DNA of 64,000 nt from an uncultured Planktomarina sp. (GTDB lineage Bacteria; Pseudomonadota; Alphaproteobacteria; Rhodobacterales; Rhodobacteraceae). The stretch lies in NCBI GenBank assembly GCA_905182455.1, contig CAJJBJ010000002.1:682001-746000 (forward strand). The letters are read 5' to 3'. A program made the position numbers and the translations under genes. Of this stretch, positions 25,059 through 35,938 are shown one piece after another. Below the pieces are notes generated by a model. That model did no database searches and was not told where the DNA came from. It was given only the letters and a program-made list of their open reading frames with translations. Every line of letters begins with the position of its first letter. Position 1 is the first letter of the stretch.

Positions 25059-26735
25059 CTAGAACAGACCTTCAATTTCACCCGCATCATTGAGCCTAAT
25101 GGTTTCAGCTGCTGGAGTACGTGGCAAGCCCGGCATCGTCATGATTTCACCACAAACCACAACCACAAAGCCAGCCCCTGCAGACAGGCGCACTTCGCGC
25201 ACCGGTACAGAGTGACCAACCGGCGCACCGCGTAGGTTGGGATCGGTGCTAAAGCTATATTGCGTTTTTGCCATACAAACCGGCAAATGCCCGTAACCTT
25301 GATCTTCCCATTCCTTCAGCTGATTGCGGATTTTTTGATCCATCAAAGCTTCATCAGCCCGGTAAATGCGCTTACAGATAGTTTGAATTTTATCGGCTAA
25401 AGACATTTCATCTGGATAGATTGGTGCAAAATTCGCAATGTCGGCATCGGCAATTTCGGCCACGCGGATTGCCAAAGCTTCAGAGCCTTTGCTGCCAAAT
25501 TCCCAATGCTGCGAAACGATGGCTTCAGAGCCTTGGCCCGCTACATAGTCTTTCACAGCCTGAACCTCAGCTTCGGTATCAGTAACAAAATGGTTGATAG
25601 CCACGATCACCGGCACACCAAAACTTTTCAGGTTTTCAATATGGCGGCCAAGGTTTGAACAGCCAGCTTGAACGGCTGTCACATTCTCAGGACCAAGATC
25701 TGCTTTAGCCAAACCACCATTCATCTTCATCGCGCGCACAGTGGCCACCAAGACCACAACAGAGGGCGTAAGTCCGGCTTTGCGGCATTTGATATTCAGA
25801 AACTTTTCAGCCCCCAGATCAGCACCAAATCCGGCCTCAGTGACAACATAGTCACACAGCTTAAGCGCCGTTGTGGTAGCAATTACCGAGTTACAGCCAT
25901 GCGCAATATTGGCAAAGGGGCCACCATGAACAAATGCTGGATTGTTTTCCAGGGTTTGCACCAGGTTTGGCTGCATCGCATCTTTGAGCAGCACCGTCAT
26001 CGCACCATCAGCTTTGATATCGCGTGCAAACACTGGGCTGCGGTCGCGGCGGTAGGCCACGATCATATCGCCGAGGCGTTTTTGCAGATCAGTCAGATTA
26101 TTAGCCAGACACAAAATCGCCATAACTTCAGAGGCCACTGTGATGTCAAAGCCGGTTTCACGTGGAAAACCATTAGAGACACCGCCCAACGAGGCTGTTA
26201 TTTGACGCAATGCCCTGTCGTTCATGTCTACAACGCGGCGCCAAACGACACGGCGCGTGTCGATCTCGAGATCATTGCCCCAATAAATATGGTTGTCGAT
26301 CATGGCGGACAGCAGGCTGTGCGCAGAGGTGATGGCATGAAAGTCACCCGTGAAATGCAGGTTCATATCTTCCATCGGAATAATTTGAGCGTAGCCACCA
26401 CCTGCAGCCCCACCCTTCATGCCAAAGTTAGGGCCCAAAGATGCCTCACGGATACAGACCATCGCATTTTTGCCAATGCGGTTCAAACCGTCACCAAGTC
26501 CAACAGTGGTTGTGGTCTTGCCTTCGCCCGCAGGAGTTGGGTTGATAGCGGTTACCAAAATTAACTTGCCGTTTTCACGGTCCTGAACCGAGTTGATGAA
26601 AGATTGGCTCACTTTGGCCTTATCGTGACCGTAGGGCAGCAAATCTTTGCTTTCAATGCCGATCTTCGCGCCAATATCCTGGATCAAGGCTTTTGAAGCA
26701 CCCCGTGCAATTTCAATATCCGACTTATAGCTCAT
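25059..26735 (-). CDS. fhs: Formate-tetrahydrofolate ligase
   Basis: 558 residues, the normal length. The P-loop-like [19 protein letters not shown] near 63-81, [22 protein letters not shown] and the [23 protein letters not shown] region (abbreviated) are diagnostic. It interconverts formate, ATP and THF with formyl-THF; run towards formate it yields ATP from methyl groups. The open frame reaches 26864, but ATG 26735 has GGGAGA 6 bases upstream and gives the expected [13 protein letters not shown] start. Confidence 0.95.
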   Translation of the reverse strand: MSYKSDIEIARGASKALIQDIGAKIGIESKDLLPYGHDKAKVSQSFINSVQDRENGKLILVTAINPTPAGEGKTTTTVGLGDGLNRIGKNAMVCIREASLGPNFGMKGGAAGGGYAQIIPMEDMNLHFTGDFHAITSAHSLLSAMIDNHIYWGNDLEIDTRRVVWRRVVDMNDRALRQITASLGGVSNGFPRETGFDITVASEVMAILCLANNLTDLQKRLGDMIVAYRRDRSPVFARDIKADGAMTVLLKDAMQPNLVQTLENNPAFVHGGPFANIAHGCNSVIATTTALKLCDYVVTEAGFGADLGAEKFLNIKCRKAGLTPSVVVLVATVRAMKMNGGLAKADLGPENVTAVQAGCSNLGRHIENLKSFGVPVIVAINHFVTDTEAEVQAVKDYVAGQGSEAIVSQHWEFGSKGSEALAIRVAEIADADIANFAPIYPDEMSLADKIQTICKRIYRADEALMDQKIRNQLKEWEDQGYGHLPVCMAKTQYSFSTDPNLRGAPVGHSVPVREVRLSAGAGFVVVVCGEIMTMPGLPRTPAAETIRLNDAGEIEGLF

Positions 26736-27013
26736 TTTATATCTCCCGCTGTGGTCCCATGACCAAGGTATACCGTTGCATGTACCGCCATCGCCTGCAG
26801 AAAAGCAGAGTAAATCCGACATTCGCGCTTGCGTGTGCGGCAGTAAATAACTGCCATGTGCCAATCGGAAACATGCGTTTTACCTCTGAAGCAGAATTGC
26901 TTAAGATTCAAAAGTGTTTTTTGGGGGGAAATTTGGAACAATTCATTTTTGTGCAGCATATCTTACTTCTATGTGGTGCCGCTTATTTGGCCCTGTGGTT
27001 GGCACAGTAACCT

Positions 27014-27616
27014 CTAAAGCAATTGCCCCTGCCCATCGGGCTGCCATGCGCGCTGTTCTGGGCAATGCAGGCGCAGCTGGTCGCCCAAGAACAACTGTCC
27101 GGGCCGCTCGACCCAAGCGGTCAGGCCCCGTCGGCCTTTGGCATGCTGTTTGAACGATTTGCCCTGCCCCGGCAAATCCCGCTCAATGGTCATGGCGATC
27201 TGATGGCAGGGATAGTTTTGCATATCGACAATTAGCGTGGTGCCATTCTCTGACTGAAACCGTGAGGATGGCGGAATATGGGAGAAATCGGGGCAGCCTG
27301 AAACCACAAGATTAGCCCCCAACCATTCGGGATCGAATTGTGCAATATTCATAGCCCGCGCGATCTCAGCAATCTCCTCTTCGCTGACAATGCTAAGCTG
27401 GCGCACATTGGCGATTTGAGTGTTGCGTTTGTGTTGCTGCATTACGCGGCTGTCAGAAGCGCGGTTGCGGCCACTATGCGCCCCGCCAACCACACCATCC
27501 CAGTCGAGGTCAATCTCGGAACGGCATTCAGTCTCCACCTCAGCCCTACGCCGCTCGGGGACCACACCCAGCCAAGTGATCTTGGCAAAGACCTCTGTCG
27601 CCACCAATGCAGGCAT
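27014..27616 (-). CDS. MOSC-domain protein
   Basis: 200 residues with a MOSC (molybdenum cofactor sulfurase C-terminal) fold: RQLSIVSEEEIAEIARAMNI, the LGANLVVSGCPDFSHIPPSS segment with the conserved cysteine (numbering near 116), and CHQIAMTIE. Stand-alone MOSC proteins are thought to carry sulfur or bind Mo-cofactor; some reduce N-hydroxylated compounds. It lies between fhs and ftsH, and nothing in its context fixes the substrate. The 278 bases on its downstream side up to fhs show no gene and no clear terminator. Confidence 0.82.
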   Translation of the reverse strand: MPALVATEVFAKITWLGVVPERRRAEVETECRSEIDLDWDGVVGGAHSGRNRASDSRVMQQHKRNTQIANVRQLSIVSEEEIAEIARAMNIAQFDPEWLGANLVVSGCPDFSHIPPSSRFQSENGTTLIVDMQNYPCHQIAMTIERDLPGQGKSFKQHAKGRRGLTAWVERPGQLFLGDQLRLHCPEQRAWQPDGQGQLL

Positions 27617-27640
27617 ATCGCAATCCTCTGCTTGAAACGA

Positions 27641-27674
27641 AAAACCTCCGCCCCTTTGACCGGACGGAGGTTTT
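27641..27674 (-). terminator. Rho-independent terminator after ftsH
   Basis: AAAACCTCCG (27641-27650) pairs with CGGAGGTTTT (27665-27674) around a 14-base loop. On the minus strand, the direction of ftsH, the stem is followed by TTTTT. It lies just after the ftsH stop and before the MOSC gene. Confidence 0.85.
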
Positions 27675-27679
27675 AAACT

Positions 27680-29596
27680 TTATGCGGAAGGTTCTGGTTC
27701 CATCCCACCGTCACTCAACTTTGGTTTGGGCTTGGTCTTGGGGATTGCCGTGACCGAGGGTGTGCCACCAGTGCTCGCGCTGTCGTCTTCATCCTCATCT
27801 CGGTTTAAAACCTCACCTTCCATCACCTTCTTGATTTCCGCCCCTGTGAGGGTTTCATACTCAAGCAGACCTTGGGCCAAGTTTTCAAAACGCTCTTTGT
27901 TGTCCGTGATGGTCTTCAGCGCCAAATCATAGCCGTTTTGAACGAATGTACGTACTTCAGATTCGATCAACTCTTTGGTACCCGCAGAGGTCGACAGGCC
28001 AGAGGTGCGGCCAGAATAGCCTTCGGCTGCCTCCGAGTAGTCAATATTACCGACCTTATCAGACATGCCCCAACGCATCACCATAGCACGCGCCAAGCTG
28101 GAGGCCTGTTGGATATCGCCAGATGGGCCGTTCGACACTTGATCTTCACCGTATTTGAAAATCTCAGCAGCTTTACCAGCCATGGTCATGGCCAATTCAT
28201 CATGACATTCGTCACGATAGAAGTTCAGCCTATCCATTTCAGGCAGGCTCATAACCATGCCACCCGCAGCACCACGCGCAATAATGGTTGCTTTATACAC
28301 AGGCTGACATTTCGGCAGCAAAGAGCCAACCAAAGCGTGACCAGCTTCATGATAAGCGGTTTTTTCAAGTTGCGCCTTAGTGCGAACCATAGAGCGACGT
28401 TCCGCGCCCATCAGGATCTTGTCTTTGGCCTTCTCGAAATCTTCCATCGTCACCAAACGGCGACCAATTCTAGCAGCAGCCAATGCAGATTCGTTAACCA
28501 AATTGGCCAAATCCGCCCCGGTAAATCCAGGTGTGCCGCGCGCAATGATCCTCAGATCAACGTCGGGACCCGTTGGCAATTTGCGTGCATGCACGCCCAA
28601 GATTTTTTCGCGGCCACGGGAATCGGGGTTAGGCACGGTCACTTGACGGTCAAAACGGCCCGGACGCAGCAATGCCGGATCCAAAACGTCTTTTCTGTTG
28701 GTCGCAGCGATGATGATGATGCCTTCGTTGGCTTCAAAACCATCCATCTCTACAAGCAATTGGTTCAATGTTTGCTCGCGCTCATCATTACCGCCCCCAT
28801 ACCCCGCGCCACGAGCGCGGCCCACGGCGTCAATTTCATCAATGAACAAAATGCAAGGCGCATTCTTTTTGGCCTGCTCAAACATATCGCGTACGCGGCT
28901 CGCACCTACGCCCACAAACATTTCCACAAAATCAGAGCCTGAGATCGAGAAGAATGGCACTCCGGCTTCACCCGCAATCGCGCGGGCCAGCAAAGTTTTA
29001 CCAGTCCCCGGCGCGCCTTCGAGCAGTGCACCTTTGGGGATTTTACCGCCAAGACGGCTAAATTTCTGTGGATTTTTTAAAAAATCAACAATTTCTTCCA
29101 GCTCTTCTTTGGCTTCATCAATTCCAGCAACATCATCGAAAGTGACGTTGCCTTGTTTCTCGGTCAACATCTTGGCCCGGCTTTTCCCAAAGCCCATCGC
29201 GCCGCCTTTGCCCCCGCCTTGCATGCGGTTCATGAAATAGATCCAGACCCCCACTAAAAGCATGATAGGCAGGAGTGACAGCAGGACCGATTGGAACATC
29301 GATGTCTGTTGCGATTTGGCGATGACGTTCACTCCCTTGTCAACGAGCAGGTCACTTACCCGCGCATCACCGGGCACGATTGTCACAAATTCAATATTAT
29401 TTGGACCGGTGTAGCTCACGGTCTCCCCATCCAAAACGGCGCTACTCACTTGGCCGTTTTCCACTGCCAAAACAAAGTCAGAGTAGGTGGTGGACCGGCT
29501 GGAGGCTGTCCCGCCATCCCCCGAAAATAGCCGAAACAGCATCAAAACCAAGATGAACAAAACAAACCAGAAGGCGATGTTGCGTAGATTACCCAA
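27680..29596 (-). CDS. ftsH: ATP-dependent zinc metalloprotease FtsH
   Basis: 638 residues. Two N-terminal membrane helices (about 5-24 and 103-123) flank a periplasmic domain. The AAA ATPase has Walker A GAPGTGKT at 194-201, Walker B ILFIDEID at 249-256 and the arginine-finger region; the protease zinc motif HEAGH is at 416-420. It degrades membrane and unstable regulatory proteins and is normally essential. It ends the long minus-strand tol/tilS transcript, with a gap of 96 bases after tilS and its own terminator. Confidence 0.97.
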   Translation of the reverse strand: MGNLRNIAFWFVLFILVLMLFRLFSGDGGTASSRSTTYSDFVLAVENGQVSSAVLDGETVSYTGPNNIEFVTIVPGDARVSDLLVDKGVNVIAKSQQTSMFQSVLLSLLPIMLLVGVWIYFMNRMQGGGKGGAMGFGKSRAKMLTEKQGNVTFDDVAGIDEAKEELEEIVDFLKNPQKFSRLGGKIPKGALLEGAPGTGKTLLARAIAGEAGVPFFSISGSDFVEMFVGVGASRVRDMFEQAKKNAPCILFIDEIDAVGRARGAGYGGGNDEREQTLNQLLVEMDGFEANEGIIIIAATNRKDVLDPALLRPGRFDRQVTVPNPDSRGREKILGVHARKLPTGPDVDLRIIARGTPGFTGADLANLVNESALAAARIGRRLVTMEDFEKAKDKILMGAERRSMVRTKAQLEKTAYHEAGHALVGSLLPKCQPVYKATIIARGAAGGMVMSLPEMDRLNFYRDECHDELAMTMAGKAAEIFKYGEDQVSNGPSGDIQQASSLARAMVMRWGMSDKVGNIDYSEAAEGYSGRTSGLSTSAGTKELIESEVRTFVQNGYDLALKTITDNKERFENLAQGLLEYETLTGAEIKKVMEGEVLNRDEDEDDSASTGGTPSVTAIPKTKPKPKLSDGGMEPEPSA

Positions 29597-29692
29597 GAGA
29601 AACTCCTATCAGAAACGCAATGTGTCGACGCGTCTAAGCGCCGGGCTTTGATATAAGATAGACATCACACCGCTTAATTCAACGGGGTACTA

Positions 29693-30907
29693 TCATTCCC
29701 AGGGTGTTGAAACCACCTGCAGCACATCTTTTTGTCCAAATCCCGCCTGCGGAGCGGCGATGAGCTGATCATCGCGCCAAAGTGAGGGGCTGGATTTAAG
29801 CGCGATGCGCGGTCGGCCACTGGCTCGCCAATCGCGACATAAAGTAAGACCTAAGCCTCCAAGTGGACGAATTTCGTAAGTTTTATTATGGTTTTGAGCA
29901 AAATAGCGATGATCCCAAAGAGCTGGGCAACAGGCGGTTACACCCTCCACCGCCGCATATTCGCGGCTGATGCGCAGTAAATTTCCCGACTGCGGTATTA
30001 AGACACATCCATGCAAACTAAATATTTTTTTTGTGTCAATCGCGCGAAGTAGTGCTGAATTTCTAGGCTTATAGGCCTGCCCCCCGATCCAGCTTAGCGA
30101 CTCCGCCACCATACGTTCGACATATTCGCCCGGCAATTGCGCCAATGCGCTGCGGCTAAATACAACATCGCCGAAATCAAGTTGCATAACAGTGGGGCGC
30201 AGCGCCTTCAGTGAAAACGTTAAAGCTTCCTGCACGTTGGACATGCGCAGGGCCGTTTTAGCGAGCCGCTCGGCACTCAGGCCCAAGTCATCCAGTTGCG
30301 GCTGTGCTTGGCGCATTTGGACCCGCGTATACGCCGGATCGTCGTTGCTTGGGTCATCACACCAAGACTGCCCGCACTCGCCCAAGTAAACGCGCAAATC
30401 TGCCCGAGAAAAAGCCAGCAAAGGCCGCGCCCAATCTATGGCACGATCCTGCCATCGTGCCTGCATGGCACAAAGTCCGTCCACGCCAGAACCGCGCGCC
30501 AAGCGGATTAAAAACGTCTCCGCCAGATCGGTTTGACTGTGCCCCAAACACAATTGATTACACTCCTGCCCCCATGCGGCCAACGCATCATAGCGCACCA
30601 TACGCGCCCGCGCTTGAAGGTTTGAGCCAGGTACTAGATCTTTAACGGGTAAAATGTCATGGGTAATCCCCAGACTTAAACACAGAGCCTTCACCCAGCG
30701 AGCCTCGGCAGCCGCTTCAGCGCGCAGGCCGTGATTCACAGTCGCCGCCCGCAATTTAGCCACAGGCAAAGCCTCGCGCAGAGCCAGTAGCATGGCCACA
30801 GAATCAGAACCGCCCGACACCGCGACGCCAATAGTGGCCTCTGGTGGCACATCCGCGAAAAATTGTTTGACTGCGGTTAAAATCTTGGAACGCATCAGCG
30901 AGGTCAT
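29693..30907 (-). CDS. tilS: tRNA(Ile)-lysidine synthase
   Basis: 404 residues. The PP-loop SGGSDS lies at residues 30-35, followed by NHGLRAEAAAEARWV and LGHSQTDLAETFLIRLARGSG, typical of TilS. It converts the wobble C of the CAU isoleucine tRNA to lysidine and is essential. ATG 30907 overlaps the cpoB stop (ATGA); M5 is an alternative. It sits between cpoB and ftsH, a conserved alphaproteobacterial order. Confidence 0.95.
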   Translation of the reverse strand: MTSLMRSKILTAVKQFFADVPPEATIGVAVSGGSDSVAMLLALREALPVAKLRAATVNHGLRAEAAAEARWVKALCLSLGITHDILPVKDLVPGSNLQARARMVRYDALAAWGQECNQLCLGHSQTDLAETFLIRLARGSGVDGLCAMQARWQDRAIDWARPLLAFSRADLRVYLGECGQSWCDDPSNDDPAYTRVQMRQAQPQLDDLGLSAERLAKTALRMSNVQEALTFSLKALRPTVMQLDFGDVVFSRSALAQLPGEYVERMVAESLSWIGGQAYKPRNSALLRAIDTKKIFSLHGCVLIPQSGNLLRISREYAAVEGVTACCPALWDHRYFAQNHNKTYEIRPLGGLGLTLCRDWRASGRPRIALKSSPSLWRDDQLIAAPQAGFGQKDVLQVVSTPWE

Positions 30908-31692
30908 ACGCAGGCCAGTTCGGCCTCTGCCTGTTTGGCATCAGCCGCAATATCCGAATCAGCGTAGCGAAACTGCACCTCACTTAGGGTCAAACAGCCT
31001 TCTTTAGCATTGCCCATGCGGTGAAAGGCTAAGGCCAAGTGGTATAAAGCTGAGGGGGCAACTTCATTGGCCTCATCCACGGAATAGGCCTCAAGATAGG
31101 CGCGTGCGGCCAGCCGAAATTCCAAAACATCCATATAGCCATGACCTAAAAGCAGATGCGCCTTTTGGGTTAAGGGGCCAACCGGAAAAGCCCGCACAAA
31201 ATCTTCGAACATTTGCAACGCGCTGAGTGAATCTCCCGACATCAGCATTCTGTTGGCCGCGTCAAACTCCGATTGCTCGGAAATTGTCAATATTTCTGGA
31301 GGCAACACCAGATCCGGGCGCGATTTTACGTCTGGACCAATGGGCAATGTCGAGCCAAATTCCGTTACAGTGCATCCTGGCTCAAGCGTGCAGACCCGGG
31401 TCTCCAATGAGGCAATCCGTCGGTTCGCATCGCGCACGATGGCCGAAATTCGGTAGGCCAGCTCTTCAGTCTCGCCCGTCAGACGCTGGAGTTCGTTTTC
31501 AATCGCCGCAGTTCGATCTAAAAGCGAGCCGTCATTTATAAAGCCCGCCCCCCGCGTGGTGACCATTTCCAACCGCAACCGTTTCGTATCAAGCAAAAGC
31601 GCGGCAAGATCTTGACGCATGTCAGCCAATCTATCGGCTGACACCGGGCTCGCAAGCCCCAGGGTCAAGATCAAAGCACGGCCAAGTTGCAT
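30904..31692 (-). CDS. cpoB: Cell division coordinator CpoB (YbgF)
   Basis: 262 residues. A signal peptide (about 1-19, SPVSA before the cut), a coiled-coil region (about 25-95) and a C-terminal TPR-like domain (about 140-255; AANRMLMSGDSLSALQMFEDF and ALYHLALAFHRMG) match CpoB/YbgF. It acts in the periplasm with the Tol-Pal system during division. Its ATG shares a base with the pal stop (TAATG) and its stop overlaps tilS. Confidence 0.9.
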   Translation of the reverse strand: MQLGRALILTLGLASPVSADRLADMRQDLAALLLDTKRLRLEMVTTRGAGFINDGSLLDRTAAIENELQRLTGETEELAYRISAIVRDANRRIASLETRVCTLEPGCTVTEFGSTLPIGPDVKSRPDLVLPPEILTISEQSEFDAANRMLMSGDSLSALQMFEDFVRAFPVGPLTQKAHLLLGHGYMDVLEFRLAARAYLEAYSVDEANEVAPSALYHLALAFHRMGNAKEGCLTLSEVQFRYADSDIAADAKQAEAELACV

Positions 31693-32201
31693 TAGCTAAG
31701 GCCAGCTGTCAGCAGTGTCACAGCGCGACGATTTTTAGCGTAGCACCTTTCCGCACTGCAAATCTCAAGCGGGCGTTCCTTGCCATAGCTGCGGGTTTTC
31801 AACCGCAGACCGGAGACACCACGGGCCACCAGATATTCCTGCACCGATTGCGCCCGCCGAAATCCCAGCGCCAAGTTATATTCGCGTGTGCCTTGCTCAT
31901 CCGCATGGCCCTCCACGATGATCACATAGCCTGGATTGTCCATCAGCCACTGAGCTTGAATGTCCAAAGCGACTTTAGAGGCCGTGTTCAACGTAAATTC
32001 ATCCACATCAAAGAGCACTTGATTGCCTACAGATGTCTCAAAGAACCCCTGAGATGTTGGGTCACTTTGATCTTCCGCATTCGCAGACGAATCATCCCAG
32101 CTTGAGCCTCCCCCAAGAGGCCCCCCACCAAAGCCGCCACCAGGATTGGAGCAGGCTGCCAAAGCCAAAAACGGTATCAGGGCCAAATAAATCACTCGCA
32201 T
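31692..32201 (-). CDS. pal: Peptidoglycan-associated lipoprotein
   Basis: 169 residues. The lipobox LAAC puts the lipidated cysteine at 17. A glycine/serine-rich linker follows, then an OmpA-like peptidoglycan-binding domain with GHADEQGTREYNLALGFRRA. It anchors the outer membrane to the cell wall and is recycled by TolQRAB. Part of tolQRAB-pal-cpoB. Confidence 0.95.
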   Translation of the reverse strand: MRVIYLALIPFLALAACSNPGGGFGGGPLGGGSSWDDSSANAEDQSDPTSQGFFETSVGNQVLFDVDEFTLNTASKVALDIQAQWLMDNPGYVIIVEGHADEQGTREYNLALGFRRAQSVQEYLVARGVSGLRLKTRSYGKERPLEICSAERCYAKNRRAVTLLTAGLS

Positions 32202-32243
32202 TTCGGTATCCTTTCACAGAAACATAACATAGGTCTGAACGCG

Positions 32244-33566
32244 CTACCGCTGAACAGGCCCCCAAGATGGGTCAGAGGCAGGGGCGCGCAGCGTTAAAGC
32301 ACGCAGGTTCCTACCTGTAATATCCACAGAATAAAGGCTCGGTGCGCCCTTTGCCCCCTGAGTTTCGCGGGCAAACATGATCACGCGGCCATTAGGAGAC
32401 CAGGTAGGTCCCTCATCCAAGAATGAAGCCGACAGCAACCGCTCTTCGCTGCCATCGGTGCGCATCACCCCAATGCCAAAGCGGCCATTGCTTTGCTTGG
32501 TGAAGGCAATCAAATCGCCGCGCGGGCTCCAGACCGGAGTGCCATAACGGCCATTGCCGAATGATATCCGATTAGGAGTGCCACCTGAGACAGGCATTGT
32601 ATAGATCTGCTGCGAGCCGCTGCGGTCGCTTTCAAATACAATTTGGCGACCATCAGGGCTAAAGCTTGGCGCAGTGTCAATCGACGGGCTAGAGGTCATC
32701 CGTGCAGAACGCGCAGTAGCCAGGTCCATCAAATAGATGTCCGAGTTTCCACCCTGCTCAAAGGAATAAACAATGCGCTTACGATCTGGGGAGAAGCGTG
32801 GAGAAAAGGCCATGCCGCTGTCAGGTGTAGGCAAACGCTTACGCCCTGCTGTTCCGACATTGAGCAAGTAAATCTGCGGGAAGCCAGACTCCCAGCTGGT
32901 GTACAAAACCTGTTTGCCGTCTGTCGAGATGCGCGGGGCCAGCACGATATTCTCGTTGCCGGTCAAAAACTGCACGTTTTCGCCGTCAAAATCCATAATG
33001 GCCAAACGCTTCAGACGTTTGTCTTTTGGTCCAGATTCAGAGACAAATACGATCTTGCTATCAAAATAAGGCCCTTCACCAGTGATGCGCTCATATACCT
33101 GATCGGCCACTTTATGGGCCATGCGCCGCACCGCTTGCGTGCTCCCGCCCAGTTGCATGCCACTGCCCAGCTGCACACCAGAGAATATATCAAAAATGCG
33201 AAATTTAACCGTCAAACGACCGGTATTGGTGGTGCTCACAGAGGCCGTCACCAAAGCCTGCGCATTGATCGCACGCCAATCCGGGTAGCGCACCGCTTCC
33301 GCAAATGTGATACGTTGCGCAATGAATCGATTGGCTGGAATTTCGCGGAACAAGCCGCTGCTGATCAAATCCGTCGCCACAATTCGTGAAATCTCGGTGG
33401 CAATGGCGGCAGCTTCGATGTTTTCAGCCTCGAAGATTGGAACCGCAAAGGTGAGTGGCTCAATCACCCCGTCAGTGATCTCAATTTTCAGAGGTCCATT
33501 TTGTGACAACGCTGGGCTTACCCACATGCCGATCGCCAAAATGCCGAAATAGATCAATCGCATCAT
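32244..33566 (-). CDS. tolB: Tol-Pal system protein TolB
   Basis: 440 residues. Signal peptide about 1-21, an N-terminal alpha/beta domain, and a six-bladed propeller with repeats such as [38 protein letters not shown] and [15 protein letters not shown]. It is the periplasmic partner of Pal. The first of two adjacent ATGs overlaps the tolA stop (ATGA). Confidence 0.96.
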   Translation of the reverse strand: MMRLIYFGILAIGMWVSPALSQNGPLKIEITDGVIEPLTFAVPIFEAENIEAAAIATEISRIVATDLISSGLFREIPANRFIAQRITFAEAVRYPDWRAINAQALVTASVSTTNTGRLTVKFRIFDIFSGVQLGSGMQLGGSTQAVRRMAHKVADQVYERITGEGPYFDSKIVFVSESGPKDKRLKRLAIMDFDGENVQFLTGNENIVLAPRISTDGKQVLYTSWESGFPQIYLLNVGTAGRKRLPTPDSGMAFSPRFSPDRKRIVYSFEQGGNSDIYLMDLATARSARMTSSPSIDTAPSFSPDGRQIVFESDRSGSQQIYTMPVSGGTPNRISFGNGRYGTPVWSPRGDLIAFTKQSNGRFGIGVMRTDGSEERLLSASFLDEGPTWSPNGRVIMFARETQGAKGAPSLYSVDITGRNLRALTLRAPASDPSWGPVQR

Positions 33567-34694
33567 CGCACTCTCATTTTCTCTGGGTTAAAAGTAATTT
33601 CTACGTTTCGCCAAGCGGAATATTGCTCCGTCGGCAGTTCAAATCCCTGTGCGCCACATTCTTTAATCGCCCGCTGGGCCGTTTCAAAGGCCCGCTGCGC
33701 GCTATCGTCGTCTCCACCTTCGTAGCCTACCAAATAAATACTATTTATCAATGGCTTACCATCGATTGTGAGCTCCATGCCCACCACAACTGTGGTGAAG
33801 AGCGCCGCCGATGAAGACGCGCCCAGGTTCCAGCAAGGTGAAATTGCAAGTTGCATACCACGGATCACCTGCGGTGCCAAAGCCTCAGTTGCCGTTCCTT
33901 GCGTCTCTGGCTCTGAGGTCGTGCCGCTCAAAGCCTCAGCCAAAGCGGCGGCCAATGGAGTAATCGTGTACCGAAGTGGGTTCCGGCGGATCAATCGGCG
34001 TTTCAACCACAGGGCGCGGCGCGGGACGTCGTTGCGGCCGCACACTGCGCGGCGGGGCCAACTTGGACACCTCGACAGCTTCCGAGGGTTTCTCTGCCTC
34101 TGTCACAATCTCTGGAGCCGCCGCCTCAGGCGCCTTTGCCGTTTGCTCCTTCAAAACCTGCGCGGGTTCAAGCTGCGGTGCAGCGGTATCTCTTGTAATC
34201 TCTCCAATATCCATATCAGGTGCAGGCGGCGCCACAGCCACCGGGGCAATACGAGGTGCAGGCCGCGGTTTGGGCGGCAGGCTGGTTGCCAAAGGCTCTG
34301 GCGCCTCCGCCTCAATTTTCGGTGCGGTCAACTCCAGCGGTGGAATGATTACTACCTCTTCCATGCGCTCGGGTTGGTTAGGCACGGTTTCCGGCAGCGC
34401 ATCGTTTTGGGCAATTTGGCTGAGCATTTGCGTGACCTGCTGCGGGGCCTTATCAGTTGATGAGTCAGCGGGCGCTTGTGTGTCTTCAATCGAGGGCTGT
34501 CGCGACGCCGCCTCAAGCTCCGTCTCTATGATTGGTGCGGTATTGTTCACCATGATGTCAAACATCTCCGACGAGACAACCGACACCTCTGTCACCGGCA
34601 GCTCAAGAGGTTTGTGTTCAAAATCTCCGTTGAACAGCAGCCATCCCACCAAACTGGTGTGCAGGGTCAGTGAAATATAGGTGCCAGGCGACAT
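33563..34694 (-). pseudogene. tolA: Tol-Pal system protein TolA, frameshifted
   Basis: The N-terminal frame (from 34694) carries one membrane helix (SLTLHTSLVGWLLF) and a long Pro/Ala/Glu-rich region, and ends at 33936. The conserved C-terminal domain continues in another frame: ITPLAAALAEALSG, ISPCWNLGASSSAAL, FETAQRAIKECGAQGF and FNPEKMRVR. The length is 1 modulo 3, so one base seems inserted, most likely between about 33950 and 34000. If real, TolA is cut before its TolB/Pal-binding domain, which should weaken the outer membrane. An error in the assembly or a +1 frameshift event are alternatives. Confidence 0.85.
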
Positions 34695-34700
34695 GAGACC

Positions 34701-35168
34701 CTATCCGTCAGAGCCATCAAATGTTGGCCCACCCAAATCAGTTACCAACCCAATATTGCCAAAACCTGCGGCATTCATGGCACCCATAACCTGCATCACG
34801 CGCGCATAGGGGATAGAGCCATCAGCACGCAGAAAAACTTTATCATCCGAGCGCTCTTGTGCCACCCCGCGCAGGCGGGTCAAAAATTCGGCTTCTGGTG
34901 TTTCCGTAGTCTGAATGACAATCGCACCCTCAGCCGTGAGTGTCACAGTCAGCGGCTCTTCCACTTCACTGGGCAAAGCCCCCGCCGCAGTTTTGGGTAG
35001 TTCCACATCCACCCCGACGGTCAGCAAGGGCGCCGCCACCATAAAGACAATCAGCAATACCAACATCACATCCACAAAGGGCGTCACATTGATCTCCGCC
35101 ACAGGCCGTGTCCGCCTGCGCCGGCGTCTGCCGCGCATCGGATCTGATGTGTCGAGTTTTACCGCCAC
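34701..35168 (-). CDS. tolR: Tol-Pal system protein TolR (ExbD family)
   Basis: 155 residues. After a basic N terminus, EINVTPFVDVMLVLLIVFMV is the single helix with the proton-path aspartate of ExbD/TolR proteins. A periplasmic domain follows. It works with TolQ to energise TolA. It lies 3 bases after tolQ and 6 bases before tolA. Confidence 0.95.
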   Translation of the reverse strand: MAVKLDTSDPMRGRRRRRRTRPVAEINVTPFVDVMLVLLIVFMVAAPLLTVGVDVELPKTAAGALPSEVEEPLTVTLTAEGAIVIQTTETPEAEFLTRLRGVAQERSDDKVFLRADGSIPYARVMQVMGAMNAAGFGNIGLVTDLGGPTFDGSDG

Positions 35169-35171
35169 AGA

Positions 35172-35846
35172 TCAGCCCCCCAATTGGCGCGACAAGATGG
35201 TGGAAAACTCATCTGCAAAGGCTTCGTAATTCGCGATCACCCGATCACTGGCCGCACTTAGGTGGTTGTAAAACACCACCGCCGGTATGGCTGCAAGCAA
35301 CCCCAAGCCCGTCGCCAAAAGCGCCTCGGCAATCCCCGGCGCAACGACGGCCAAATTTGTATTTTGCTGGGCGGCTATTTCGATGAATGCATTCATAATA
35401 CCCCAAACAGTACCAAACAGGCCGATAAATGGCGCAACCGAGCCTATAGAGGCCAACACCCCGAGGCTACTTTGCAATTCGCTGGCCTGCTTGCTCAGGG
35501 CCACATCCATAGAGCGCTCAATCCGAGATTGCGCTCCAGCAATCATTGCGCCGTCATCGCGGTGCGATCTGCGCCATTCAGTCATGCCGGCGTTAAAAAT
35601 CAGCTCACTACCGCCCTTAGGGCTGCCTGAGATTCGGTCAAACAATTCATCCAAGGGTTCGCCAGACCAAAAAGATTGATCGAATTTTGCCGCACGCCGC
35701 CGGGCCACGATAAGCGCCAGTCGTTTATTGATTGCGATGGTCCAAGACCAAACCGATAGGCCAATCAAAAGGATCATCACCAGTTGAACTGGCAGTGTCG
35801 CGCGTGAAAAAAGGGCCCAAATCGAGAAATCGATTGCTGCTTCCAT
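35172..35846 (-). CDS. tolQ: Tol-Pal system protein TolQ (ExbB family)
   Basis: 224 residues with three membrane helices; VLASIGSVAPFIGLFGTVWG and FIEIAAQQNTNLAVVAPGIAEALLATG (family MotA/ExbB signature, abbreviated) are diagnostic. The open frame reaches 35927, but ATG 35846 with AGAGG upstream gives the expected MEAAIDFSIW start. It forms the proton channel with TolR. Confidence 0.95.
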   Translation of the reverse strand: MEAAIDFSIWALFSRATLPVQLVMILLIGLSVWSWTIAINKRLALIVARRRAAKFDQSFWSGEPLDELFDRISGSPKGGSELIFNAGMTEWRRSHRDDGAMIAGAQSRIERSMDVALSKQASELQSSLGVLASIGSVAPFIGLFGTVWGIMNAFIEIAAQQNTNLAVVAPGIAEALLATGLGLLAAIPAVVFYNHLSAASDRVIANYEAFADEFSTILSRQLGG

Positions 35847-35938
35847 GATATTGCCTCTGCTTCTGGCTCTTCGGCCATTGTTTTGGGACATTGTAGCTAG
35901 AAAGCCTACAAAAAGCCAAGCTTTCACCGCAATTGTTT

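Noticed and set aside
25668-26564. A 298-codon open frame antisense to fhs
   Set aside because: It lies wholly inside fhs with His/Arg-rich shadow-like sequence and no motif.
27872-28942. A long open frame (about 356 codons) antisense to ftsH
   Set aside because: Its composition mirrors ftsH codons, it has no recognisable domain and no ribosome site, and ftsH is certain.
33563-34694. Programmed frameshift in tolA
   Set aside because: No slippery heptamer or stimulatory structure is evident near 33950-34000; kept only as a minor alternative.
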